Assembly: GCA_963675435.1 (NCBI GenBank)
Contig: OY776216.1
Location: forward strand, 372,001 to 436,000
Source of the DNA: Saccharicrinis sp963675435
GTDB taxonomy: Bacteria; Bacteroidota; Bacteroidia; Bacteroidales; Marinilabiliaceae
Length of the DNA: 64,000 nt
Reading direction: 5' to 3'
The translations under genes were made by a program, and so were the position numbers. Numbering within the stretch: the stretch's first letter is position 1; the number at the start of each line of letters is the position of its first letter. The notes below the pieces were generated by a model that saw only the letters and a list, made by a program, of their open reading frames with translations, made no database searches and was not told the origin of the DNA. This document shows, piece by piece, positions 27,313 to 35,760 of this stretch.

Positions 27313-28170
27313 CTATTTCAATGCATTAATATGCTTTTCAGCATGATATGAAGAACGAACCATTGGCCCACTTTCAACATATTTAAATCCTATTTCCAGT
27401 CCAATCTTTTCATATTTAGCAAATTGCTCCGGAGTTACATACTCTTGAACTGGAAGATGCTCTTTACTTGGTTGTAGATACTGTCCAATTGTAAAAACCT
27501 TTACGCCTGCTTTATAAGCATCATGCATGGTTTCTATCACCTCATCTTCTTTTTCTCCCAATCCAAGCATAATCCCAGTTTTGGCAACTACACCATTATC
27601 TGCGATATATTTTAATACTTCTAAACTTAAATCATATTTTGCACGTGTACGAATAATTGGAGTAATTCTTCTAACAGTTTCAAGGTTATGAGAAATTACT
27701 TCTGGTTCAGCATCAATAATATTTTTTATTAAAGGACGTAAACCATTAAAATCGGGAATTAGAACTTCCTGCGTAATTCCAGGATTCATTTCCTTAACCT
27801 TTAATATCGTTTTCTTCCATATGTCAGAACCACCATCTTCCAGATCATCTCTATCAACAGAAGTAATTACAGCATGTTTCAATTTCATAATCTGTATTGA
27901 TCGGGCTATTCTTATAGGTTCTTTAACATCAACCGGCAGTGGTTTTCCTGTTTTTACATTACAAAACTTACATGCACGTGTACAAATATCGCCCAATATC
28001 ATAAAAGTTGCAGTACCCGCAGCCCAACATTCTGCCGAATTAGGACATTTTCCACTGGTACATATAGTATGTAATTTATTATCTCTAATGGTTTGATGCA
28101 TCCATTTATAATCGGACGTATTTGGTAATTGTATTTTTAACCAATCTGGTTTTCTTGTTTTAATTTGCAT
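27313..28170 (-). CDS. lipA: Lipoyl synthase
   Basis: LipA inserts two sulfur atoms into protein-bound octanoyl chains using radical SAM chemistry. The 285-residue protein has both iron-sulfur sets: the auxiliary cluster cysteines C37, C42 and C48 in CTSGKCPNSAEC, and the radical SAM CxxxCxxC at C63, C67 and C70. The conserved serine near the C-terminus is in MVRSSYHAE. It is the first gene of the lipA-lipB pair. The 375-base divergent gap to lysS carries phased direct repeats at 28252-28282. Confidence 0.97.
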   Translation of the reverse strand: MQIKTRKPDWLKIQLPNTSDYKWMHQTIRDNKLHTICTSGKCPNSAECWAAGTATFMILGDICTRACKFCNVKTGKPLPVDVKEPIRIARSIQIMKLKHAVITSVDRDDLEDGGSDIWKKTILKVKEMNPGITQEVLIPDFNGLRPLIKNIIDAEPEVISHNLETVRRITPIIRTRAKYDLSLEVLKYIADNGVVAKTGIMLGLGEKEDEVIETMHDAYKAGVKVFTIGQYLQPSKEHLPVQEYVTPEQFAKYEKIGLEIGFKYVESGPMVRSSYHAEKHINALK

Positions 28171-28545
28171 ATCTCTCTTCTCTCTCTTTTATACCAAAAA
28201 TTGTATGCTGTAAGTATTAAAAATTATCAAAATGCTCTTTATTAAACAAATAATCTTAATAATTACGAAATACAATCTTAATCATTTTATTATAACTCAG
28301 CTATGAATTTTATTAGTATTTACATTAATAACTCATTGTTTAATTGGTAAGAACAATAAAAAATAAGTTAAAGTTCACTAACCTCTTCTTTTTATAACTT
28401 CATTATTAATTGTTAATGATTATCTTTGCATCGATTTTTCTATATTTTTTTCAGAAAATCATTATTGCTATCTCCTTGATTACATGATTTTGAGGCATTC
28501 AATTTACAAGGAGAATATTTAAAAATTCATATTGAAAATATAAGA
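28171..28545. other. Divergent lipA / lysS intergenic region
   Basis: There is no gene here. AATCTTAAT occurs at 28252-28260 and 28274-28282, a repeat every 22 bp that extends to a 13-base match with one mismatch. A lysS -7 box is at 28421-28428. The remainder is AT-rich and unremarkable. Confidence 0.45.
28421..28428 (+). promoter_or_regulatory. -7 promoter element of lysS
   Basis: TATCTTTG followed by C is a perfect TAnnTTTG box, giving a leader of about 110 bases before lysS. Confidence 0.6.
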
Positions 28546-30273
28546 ATGAGCACCGTTGAACTAAGCGAACAGGAGTTAATAAGACGTAATAGTCTTGAAG
28601 AATTAAACAAATTAGGAATTAATGCATTCCCTGCAGAAGAGTATAAAATAACTCATTACGCTGAAGATATAAAGAAGATTTTTGCTGAAAACGAAGAAGA
28701 TGAAGCTTTAAAAGAAGTATCTATAGCAGGGCGAATCATGAGTCGTCGTATTATGGGTAATGCATCGTTTGCAGAATTGAAGGATCAACAAGGACGAATT
28801 CAAGTATATTTCAGACGTGATGACATCTGTGAAGGCGATGATAAAACCATGTACAATACAGTATTTAAAAAGCTATTGGACATAGGTGATATTATTGGTA
28901 TTAAAGGATATGTATTTAAAACTCAAATGGGAGAAACTTCTGTTTATGTAAAAGAGTTTAAAATACTTACAAAATCTTTAAAACCACTTCCTATCGTAAA
29001 AGAAAAAGACGGAAAAGTATATGATGCCTTTAGCGATGCAGAACAAAGATATCGTCAGCGTTACGTGGATTTGATTGTTAATGATCAGGTTAAAGATACC
29101 TTTCTTAAAAGAACAAAAATCATCAACACCATGCGTAACTTCTTTAATGAAAAAGGTTACCTGGAGGTTGAAACCCCAATATTACAATCGATACCAGGAG
29201 GAGCAGCAGCTCGTCCTTTTATCACGCATCATAACGCATTAAACATTCCTTTATACTTACGTATTGCAAACGAGCTTTATTTAAAAAGACTGATCGTTGG
29301 AGGATTTGATGGTGTTTATGAATTTGCCAAAGACTTCCGTAACGAAGGTATGGATAGAACTCATAATCCTGAGTTTACAGTAATGGAAATTTATGTTGCT
29401 TATAAAGATTATAAGTGGATGATGGACTTTACTGAAGAAATGATTGAAAGAGTTGCTCTTGCATTGCATGGAACAACAAAAGTAAAATTAGGAGATAAAG
29501 AAATCGACTTTAAACGTCCGTTCAAACGTATTTCGATGATTGACTCTATTAAAGAACATACCGGAATTGATATTAACGGAATGAACGAAGAGCAATTATT
29601 TAAGGTTTGTGAGGATCTTGGTGTTGAAACTGATCCTTCAATGGGTAAAGGAAAATTAATTGATGAAATCTTTGGTGAAAAATGTGAAGGTAACTACATT
29701 CAGCCAACTTTTATCACTGATTATCCTGTTGAGATGTCTCCATTGTGTAAAAAACACAGAGAGAATCCTGAATTAACAGAACGTTTTGAATTAATGGTGA
29801 ATGGTAAAGAGTTAGCAAATGCATACTCAGAACTTAATGATCCTATTGACCAGCTTGAGCGTTTCCAGGATCAATTAAAACTTTCTGAAAAAGGAGATGA
29901 CGAAGCAATGTTTATTGACATGGATTTTGTTCGTTCTCTTGAATATGGTATGCCTCCTACATCAGGAATGGGTATTGGTGTTGACCGTTTAGCGATGTTA
30001 ATGACTGATCAACAATCCATTCAGGAAGTACTCTTCTTCCCTCAAATGAGACCTGAGAAGAAAGTTGAAAATGATAGTGAAGAAAAATATATTGAATTAG
30101 GTATTCCAAAAGAATGGGTTGAAGTCATTCAAAAATTAGGATACAAAAAGGTTGATCAGCTTAAAGAGTTAAAACCTACAAAGCTGCATCAGGAAATGTG
30201 CGGTTATAATAAGAAAAACAAATTGGGATATAAAAACCCAAGCCAGGACGAAGTAAAAAACTGGTTAGCTTAA
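28546..30273 (+). CDS. lysS: Lysine-tRNA ligase (class II)
   Basis: LysS charges tRNA-Lys. The 575-residue protein has an N-terminal OB anticodon-binding domain (about 58-150), then the class II core with motif 2 FRNEGMDRTHNPEFT and motif 3 GMPPTSGMGIGVDRLAML. After the core, about 65 extra residues (GIPKEWVEVIQKLGYKKVDQ to the end) form a small helical extension; this longer form is usual for Bacteroidota compared with about 500 residues elsewhere. It begins a likely operon with gpsA and pgi. Confidence 0.97.
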   Translation: MSTVELSEQELIRRNSLEELNKLGINAFPAEEYKITHYAEDIKKIFAENEEDEALKEVSIAGRIMSRRIMGNASFAELKDQQGRIQVYFRRDDICEGDDKTMYNTVFKKLLDIGDIIGIKGYVFKTQMGETSVYVKEFKILTKSLKPLPIVKEKDGKVYDAFSDAEQRYRQRYVDLIVNDQVKDTFLKRTKIINTMRNFFNEKGYLEVETPILQSIPGGAAARPFITHHNALNIPLYLRIANELYLKRLIVGGFDGVYEFAKDFRNEGMDRTHNPEFTVMEIYVAYKDYKWMMDFTEEMIERVALALHGTTKVKLGDKEIDFKRPFKRISMIDSIKEHTGIDINGMNEEQLFKVCEDLGVETDPSMGKGKLIDEIFGEKCEGNYIQPTFITDYPVEMSPLCKKHRENPELTERFELMVNGKELANAYSELNDPIDQLERFQDQLKLSEKGDDEAMFIDMDFVRSLEYGMPPTSGMGIGVDRLAMLMTDQQSIQEVLFFPQMRPEKKVENDSEEKYIELGIPKEWVEVIQKLGYKKVDQLKELKPTKLHQEMCGYNKKNKLGYKNPSQDEVKNWLA

Positions 30274-30318
30274 TATTTTAACACAGAATCACATTTTAGT
30301 TGCGGATAAAAACTAATT

Positions 30319-31314
30319 ATGGACGAATCATCTAGAGTAGGAATAATTGGAAGTGGTAGCTGGGCAACAGCTATCGCCAAAATGCTCATGAACAATGTTC
30401 TTGAGATGAATTGGTATTTCCGAAATCCTAAACACATCAAAAAGTTTAGAAAACACGGACACAATCCCAATTACCTGACTAGTGTTGATTTTATTACTGA
30501 TAAAATACACTTTTACTCAGATATCAACCAAATAGTTGAGGAAAGCGATGTATTAATATTAGCTATTCCTTCTGCATTTTTAAAAAATGCGTTAAGTGAA
30601 CTATCCGTTCCTTTAAAAGATAAAATTGTTATTTCTGCAGTAAAGGGCTTAATACCTGATGAAAACATGATCATTGGAACATTTTTGAATACGTTCTATA
30701 ATGTTCCATTAGAAAACATTGCTGTTATATCAGGTCCATGTCATGCAGAAGAAGTTGCATTAGAGAGATTATCATATCTTACTATTGCATGTCAGGATGT
30801 TAAAAAAGCAAGAGCATTTGCTTCATTCTTACAATGTGGATATATAAAAACAAGTGTTTCAGACGATATATATGGTACTGAATTTTCTGCAGTACTCAAG
30901 AACATCATGGCTGTTGCGTCTGGAATTTGCCATGGAATGGGATATGGCGACAATTTTCAGGCTGTACTCATGTCAAACGGAATTCAGGAAATAAAACGCT
31001 TTGTTGATACAGTTCACCCTATAACACGAGATATTAAGAGTTCTGCCTACCTGGGAGATTTATTAGTTACCGGATATTCACAATTTAGCCGTAACCGTAC
31101 TTTTGGTACCATGATAGGCAAAGGATATTCTGTAAAATATGCGCAGATGGAGATGTTAATGATAGCAGAAGGATATTATGCTGTTAAAAGCATTAAGGAG
31201 ATTAATGAAAAGTATAAAGTTAACATGCCAATAACAGATGCGGTATATAATATCATTTATGAAAAAATATCACCTAGCATTGAAATTCGTTTGTTAACAG
31301 AGAATTTAAGATAA
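30319..31314 (+). CDS. gpsA: Glycerol-3-phosphate dehydrogenase [NAD(P)+]
   Basis: GpsA makes sn-glycerol 3-phosphate for phospholipids. The 331-residue protein shows the cofactor loop GIIGSGSWATAIAKML near the N-terminus, VISGPCHAEEVALERLSYLTIA, the catalytic lysine region EFSAVLKNIMAVASGICHGMGYGDN, and YLGDLLVTGYSQFSRNRTFG. It lies 45 bases after lysS and 33 before pgi on the same strand. Confidence 0.95.
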   Translation: MDESSRVGIIGSGSWATAIAKMLMNNVLEMNWYFRNPKHIKKFRKHGHNPNYLTSVDFITDKIHFYSDINQIVEESDVLILAIPSAFLKNALSELSVPLKDKIVISAVKGLIPDENMIIGTFLNTFYNVPLENIAVISGPCHAEEVALERLSYLTIACQDVKKARAFASFLQCGYIKTSVSDDIYGTEFSAVLKNIMAVASGICHGMGYGDNFQAVLMSNGIQEIKRFVDTVHPITRDIKSSAYLGDLLVTGYSQFSRNRTFGTMIGKGYSVKYAQMEMLMIAEGYYAVKSIKEINEKYKVNMPITDAVYNIIYEKISPSIEIRLLTENLR

Positions 31315-31347
31315 TTCAAAATCCTTATTCATAAAATTCTATTTACG

Positions 31348-32685
31348 ATGGAAAACTTAAAAATTGATATCTCTAAAACTTTTGATTTCGTTTCTGAAGA
31401 AAAAGTTGCAGAATACAAAAGCGAGATTGCATCTCACCTTAAAGCTTTACAGGAAAAAACAGGCAGAGGAAATGACTTTTTAGGTTGGGTAAACCTTCCT
31501 TCAAGCATTGACGATGCCCAGCTTTCTGATATTGAAGCAACTGCTGCAAAACTTAAAGCAAAAGCTGATGTAGTTGTTGTTATTGGTATTGGAGGTAGCT
31601 ACCTTGGAGCAAGAGCTGTAATTGATGCATTATCAAATAGTTTTGATCAATTAATTACCGACAGAGAAAATCCAGTAGTAGTTTACGCTGGTCAAAATAT
31701 TGGCGAAGATTACACAGCTGAACTTCTTGATTTATTAAAAGATAAATCATTTGCATTAGTTGTGATCTCTAAATCAGGTACAACTACAGAGCCTGCACTT
31801 GCATTCCGTTTATTAAAAGAGCTTTTAGAAAGTAAATATTCTAAAGAAGAAGCTAAAGAACGCATTGTAGCTATTACTGATGCTGCTAAAGGAGCATTAA
31901 GAACACTAGCAACTCAAGAAGGATATAAAACTTATGTTATTCCTGATGATGTTGGTGGACGTTTTTCTGTATTAACGCCTGTTGGTTTATTACCAATTGC
32001 TATTGCCGGAGTTGATATTAAAGCTCTTGTAAAAGGAGCACAGGATATGGAAAAAACTACTGCAGAAGAAGCTGAAAATAGTGCAGCAGCTATATATGCA
32101 GCAGTTCGTAACGAGCTATATAAAAACGGTAAGGGAACTGAAATTTTAGTGAACTACCAACCTAAACTTCACTTTGTTGCTGAATGGTGGAAACAATTAT
32201 ACGGTGAAAGTGAAGGTAAAGAGAACAAAGGTATTTTCCCTGCAGCTGTTGATTTTTCAACAGACTTACACTCTATGGGTCAGTGGATTCAAGAAGGTGT
32301 TCGTAACATTTTTGAAACAATCATCACTATTACAAAACCAAACAGAAAAGTGGTTATTCCTACTGATGAAGCAAATCTTGACGGATTAAACTTTTTGGCT
32401 GGAAAAAGAGTTGATGAAGTAAACAAAATGGCTGAATTAGGAACTTTAATTGCTCACGTTGACGGTGGAGTACCAAACATTAAAGTTGAAATTCCTGAAT
32501 TAAATGCATACTACCTTGGTCAATTACTATATTTCTTTGAAATTGCCTGTGGTATGAGTGGTTATATATTGGATGTAAATCCATTTGACCAACCAGGAGT
32601 TGAAGCTTATAAGAAAAACATGTTTGCTCTACTTGACAAACCTGGTTTTGAAGCTGAATCAGCAGCTATTAAAGCAAGAATATAA
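31348..32685 (+). CDS. pgi: Glucose-6-phosphate isomerase
   Basis: Pgi interconverts glucose 6-phosphate and fructose 6-phosphate. The 445-residue length fits the shorter, Bacillus-like form. Seen are the sugar-isomerase segments GIGGSYLGARAVIDAL and SKSGTTTEPALAFRLL, the DVGGRFSVLTPVGLLP motif and the C-terminal LDVNPFDQPGVEAYKKNMF with the catalytic lysine region. It closes the lysS-gpsA-pgi series and is followed by a terminator. Confidence 0.97.
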   Translation: MENLKIDISKTFDFVSEEKVAEYKSEIASHLKALQEKTGRGNDFLGWVNLPSSIDDAQLSDIEATAAKLKAKADVVVVIGIGGSYLGARAVIDALSNSFDQLITDRENPVVVYAGQNIGEDYTAELLDLLKDKSFALVVISKSGTTTEPALAFRLLKELLESKYSKEEAKERIVAITDAAKGALRTLATQEGYKTYVIPDDVGGRFSVLTPVGLLPIAIAGVDIKALVKGAQDMEKTTAEEAENSAAAIYAAVRNELYKNGKGTEILVNYQPKLHFVAEWWKQLYGESEGKENKGIFPAAVDFSTDLHSMGQWIQEGVRNIFETIITITKPNRKVVIPTDEANLDGLNFLAGKRVDEVNKMAELGTLIAHVDGGVPNIKVEIPELNAYYLGQLLYFFEIACGMSGYILDVNPFDQPGVEAYKKNMFALLDKPGFEAESAAIKARI

Positions 32686-32705
32686 TTTCAAACTATATAA
32701 ACAGG

Positions 32706-32736
32706 AGGCTCGAATAATATTATTCGGGCCTTTTTT
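32706..32736 (+). terminator. Terminator after pgi
   Basis: AGGCTCGAATA (32706-32716) pairs with TATTCGGGCCT (32721-32731) with one G-T pair, followed by a run of six T. Confidence 0.85.
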
Positions 32737-32772
32737 GTTTCTAATCCAAAGTTCTATTCACAACTACACCTA

Positions 32773-33029
32773 TTAACCCGAGTTCTATTAAATTAAAGAG
32801 CTCAGATTTTATTAAAATGCTGATATACAAGGCAAATTCTTTTTGCATAGCGAGCTATGGTAGATGAATTTAACGAAGTAGATTAGTATTTTAATAGAAA
32901 GCCACATATAGACAACGATTTTCTGCTTCATATTTGTTTGACATAGCCCACTATGACTTCACAAATATTCATTGAAACTCATTATTTATTAGCGGTCTGT
33001 TCCATACCTTTTATATCAAACTCGGGTTA
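32773..33029. repeat. Double-hairpin element bounded by inverted copies of the 16-bp repeat
   Basis: The element opens with TTAACCCGAGTTCTAT (32773-32788) and closes with its inverted relative ATCAAACTCGGGTTA (33015-33029). Inside, 32811-32895 folds as one long imperfect hairpin capped by CATAGCGAGCTATG (32846-32859). A second hairpin at 32917-32980 is capped by CATAGCCCACTATG (32942-32955). The matching arms and similar caps suggest a MITE-like or REP-like mobile repeat. No open reading frame is present. Confidence 0.55.
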
Positions 33030-33227
33030 TTAACTATATACCAAACTTGGAAAGAAGAGTACACTTAAATGATTTTTAAACTTAAATTATTCATTTTTTA
33101 AAGGTATTATCTTCGCAAATAACCGAAGAAAAACCGAAGAAACTCCGAAGAAAGTCCCTTGATAATTCCTTTTAATCCTATTTTCTTTACATCTCTGTTC
33201 CATACCTTTTATATCGAACTCGGGTTA
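32996..33227 (+). repeat. 34-bp direct repeat, two copies
   Basis: A 34-base sequence beginning TCTGTTCCATACC and ending AACTCGGGTTA occurs at 32996-33029 and 33194-33227 with a single A/G difference. Both copies end in the dispersed 16-bp motif. Two copies 198 bp apart with one mismatch suggest recent duplication or insertion. Confidence 0.8.
33121..33153 (+). repeat. 11-bp tandem repeat, three units
   Basis: AACCGAAGAAA is present twice in tandem (33121-33131, 33132-33142) followed by CTCCGAAGAAA (33143-33153). It lies just after a -7-like TATCTTCG (33108-33115), in non-coding DNA between the two 34-bp repeats. Confidence 0.75.
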
Positions 33228-34552
33228 ATATGTACAGTAATTTAAATTCTATTATTTAAGATGTAATACTTATATTTAAGACTCTTAAATCATCTTGTTT
33301 AATTATTCTATATCTTATGAAGACAAATCAAAAAACTATCCTTATTATTTCTTTATTGCTTTTTGTAACAAACACTATAGCAAAATCACAGAACTTTAAA
33401 GTTACAATTGACAAACCGGTAAACGGAACTATTCAGTTCGAGCCACAGATCCCTGCAGATGGGTATGTAAAAGCCGGTACACTTATTAAAGTAACCACTA
33501 ATCCAAACAAAGGATTTGCATTAGATGCAGGCTATTATTCCATTCCAGGAATGTGGGGACAGACATATTCTGAATTCTTTACAAAAAGCTTTGAAGTAGA
33601 GGTGAATCGGGATCTTCATATTGGAGCATCATTTATTGAATCAAAAGAAATCAGTAACATCAATATGATTCAGAATGTAGTTTATGCTCAACCAGGAAAA
33701 AAGCCTTTAAAATACGATGTATTTTCACCTAAAGGAGCAAAGGAATTACCTTGCATTGTCATTATTCATGGAGGTGGATGGTCATCGAATAATGAGGATG
33801 TAATGAGAGGATTAGCCAGAGAACTTGCCAAGGACGGCAAATATGTGGTATTTAGTATTGATTACAGGTGGGTTAAGAAATTAGATGGAGATGAAACAGC
33901 CAACACCATGAATGTATTAATAGAGGACGTTTACGGTGCTATTGCTCATATTATTGAACATGCGGATGAATATGGTGCTGATCCTACTCGTATTTGTTTA
34001 ACCGGAGACAGCGCTGGCGGACATTTATCAGCTGCAGCTGCTGACATGCCTAATAAAATTGGAGATGGTGGTTTTGGATTGACTGAAGGTGTATATGAAT
34101 TCAACCCAACATACATTCCCAATAATAAAACTGTTGAAGACATAAAAAAAGAACTTGTAGCTTCAATTAAGGCTGTAGCGCCAAGTTATGGTGTTTTTAA
34201 TGGAGATCGCTTAATGCAATTTTATAATGACTCAACACTAGGAAATCACTGGGGATATGAGATAGCGCCACTAACTAACATCCCCAATGCCTCTGAAAGA
34301 AAAATTCCTCATTACCTTACCAGAGGAACTAAAGATTTTTTAATAAAAGATGCCGAAGTTACAGATTATGTGAATGCATTAGTTGAAGCAGGACAAAGAG
34401 TTCAGTATGTACAGGTTGGTGGTGCTGGTCATGCTTTTTTTGACTGGAAGTCGGATCAAAAAACTAAAGATACTTTTTACAAATATGGAGTTTATTACGC
34501 ATCTGAAATGGAAGCGTTTTTTGATTCTATAGTCTATTAACCCGAGTTCGAT
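33213..34552. repeat. Perfect 16-bp inverted repeat flanking the esterase gene
   Basis: ATCGAACTCGGGTTAA at 33213-33228 and its exact reverse complement TTAACCCGAGTTCGAT at 34537-34552 enclose the esterase gene; the right copy overlaps the gene's stop codon. Further copies with one or two mismatches lie at 32773-32788, 33015-33029 and 38836-38851. Confidence 0.8.
33317..34540 (+). CDS. Secreted alpha/beta-hydrolase (esterase/lipase) with N-terminal repeat domain
   Basis: The 407-residue product has a signal peptide (about 1-25), then a beta-rich domain (about 28-115; NGTIQFEPQIPADGYVKAGTLIKVTTNPNKGF resembles InlB-type bacterial repeats), then an alpha/beta-hydrolase. The hydrolase shows the oxyanion motif IIHGGGWSSN, the nucleophile elbow GDSAGGHLSA and the histidine region GAGHAFFDW, as in carbohydrate or feruloyl esterases of the HSL/BD-FAE type. 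The substrate is unknown. The gene is bracketed by a 16-bp perfect inverted repeat, and its TAA stop lies inside the right copy. Confidence 0.8.
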   Translation: MKTNQKTILIISLLLFVTNTIAKSQNFKVTIDKPVNGTIQFEPQIPADGYVKAGTLIKVTTNPNKGFALDAGYYSIPGMWGQTYSEFFTKSFEVEVNRDLHIGASFIESKEISNINMIQNVVYAQPGKKPLKYDVFSPKGAKELPCIVIIHGGGWSSNNEDVMRGLARELAKDGKYVVFSIDYRWVKKLDGDETANTMNVLIEDVYGAIAHIIEHADEYGADPTRICLTGDSAGGHLSAAAADMPNKIGDGGFGLTEGVYEFNPTYIPNNKTVEDIKKELVASIKAVAPSYGVFNGDRLMQFYNDSTLGNHWGYEIAPLTNIPNASERKIPHYLTRGTKDFLIKDAEVTDYVNALVEAGQRVQYVQVGGAGHAFFDWKSDQKTKDTFYKYGVYYASEMEAFFDSIVY

Positions 34553-34561
34553 TAAAATAAA

Positions 34562-34594
34562 AAGTGCCATTCATAATAATTACGAATGGCACTT
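34562..34594 (-). terminator. Terminator of pheS (possibly bidirectional)
   Basis: AAGTGCCATTC and GAATGGCACTT form an 11-bp perfect stem between the convergent esterase and pheS genes; the minus strand continues into TTTTTATTTT. Confidence 0.8.
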
Positions 34595-34618
34595 ATATAT
34601 ATTTTGTCTCTTATTATC

Positions 34619-35638
34619 TTATATAGTAGACTTAAACTGCTCCAGGAATCTAACATCATTCTCAAAGAAAAGCCTGATATCTTTAATTTGATATTTTAGC
34701 ATAGTAATACGCTCAATACCCATACCAAAAGCAAATCCTGTATATTTTTCACTATCAATATTTGAATATTCCAAAACAGCAGGATCAACCATACCACAAC
34801 CTAAAATCTCAACCCATCCTGTATATTTACATACATTACAACCTTTACCTCCACATAATGAACATGAAATATCCATCTCTGCAGAAGGCTCTGTAAATGG
34901 GAAATAAGAAGGACGTAAACGTATTTGAGTTTTCTCACCAAACATTTCCTTAGCAAAATATAAAAGTGTTTGTTTTAAATCTGCAAAAGAAACATTCTCG
35001 TCAATATACAAACCTTCTACCTGGTGAAAGATACAGTGAGCACGAGCAGAAATAGCTTCATTACGAAAAACTCTACCAGGAAATATTGAACGAATTGGTG
35101 GTTCATTTTTTTCCATTACACGAACCTGAACAGAAGAAGTATGCGTACGTAATAATACATCAGGATCTTTCTCAATAAAGAAGGTATCTTGCATATCTCT
35201 TGCAGGATGCTCTTCTGGGAAGTTTAATGCTGTAAACACGTGAAAATCATCTTCAATTTCTGGTCCTTCAGCTACATTAAAACCTAATCGTGCAAAAATA
35301 TCAACAATCTCATTTCTAACAATTGATAAAGGATGACGACTTCCCAGTTTCATGATTGTACCAGGAAGTGTTAAATCAACACCACTTTCTTTTACCTGAT
35401 CATTAGAAAACTGTTCTTTTAAATTATTTATAAACTCAGTAGCTTCCTTCTTTAAAACATTGATTACCTGCCCAACTTCTCGCTTTTGCTCATTAGGAAT
35501 CGTTTTAAAATCATTAAATAATTCAGAAATGATTCCCTTTTTACTTAGGTATTTAATTCTTAAATGCTCTGCCTCTTCAGCACTTGAAGCTGTAAGTTGT
35601 TTAATTTCTTGTTGTAAAGCCTTTATCTTATCAAGCAT
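34619..35638 (-). CDS. pheS: Phenylalanine-tRNA ligase alpha subunit
   Basis: PheS is the catalytic subunit of the (alpha-beta)2 enzyme. The 339-residue protein has an N-terminal coiled-coil tRNA-binding arm (1-85), motif 2 RTHTSSVQVRVM with VFRNEAISARAHCIFHQVEGLYID, and motif 3 region FAFGMGIERITMLKY. A CxxC-type set (CSLCGGKGCNVCKYTG) suggests a zinc site. pheT is not adjacent, which is common in this phylum. A -7 box at 35673-35680 lies 35 bases upstream. Confidence 0.97.
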   Translation of the reverse strand: MLDKIKALQQEIKQLTASSAEEAEHLRIKYLSKKGIISELFNDFKTIPNEQKREVGQVINVLKKEATEFINNLKEQFSNDQVKESGVDLTLPGTIMKLGSRHPLSIVRNEIVDIFARLGFNVAEGPEIEDDFHVFTALNFPEEHPARDMQDTFFIEKDPDVLLRTHTSSVQVRVMEKNEPPIRSIFPGRVFRNEAISARAHCIFHQVEGLYIDENVSFADLKQTLLYFAKEMFGEKTQIRLRPSYFPFTEPSAEMDISCSLCGGKGCNVCKYTGWVEILGCGMVDPAVLEYSNIDSEKYTGFAFGMGIERITMLKYQIKDIRLFFENDVRFLEQFKSTI

Positions 35639-35672
35639 TGTTGATGTATTTTTGTTTAATTTTTTGAATTGG

Positions 35673-35680
35673 CAAATTTA
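35673..35680 (-). promoter_or_regulatory. -7 promoter element of pheS
   Basis: The minus strand reads TAAATTTG, a perfect TAnnTTTG match. No Phe-rich leader peptide is visible between it and pheS. Confidence 0.45.
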
Positions 35681-35760
35681 ATAAAAGGAAACTATAGATT
35701 AATAGGAATTGAGTAAAAGATACAAGAAAATGGATATTAACCTACAAACCCAGCTTATGA

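Noticed and set aside
33121..33153. Start of a CRISPR array
   Set aside because: Three adjacent 11-bp units without spacers; far too short and without cas genes.
35639..35760. Phe leader peptide before pheS
   Set aside because: No short frame rich in Phe codons and no terminator hairpin is visible on the minus strand.
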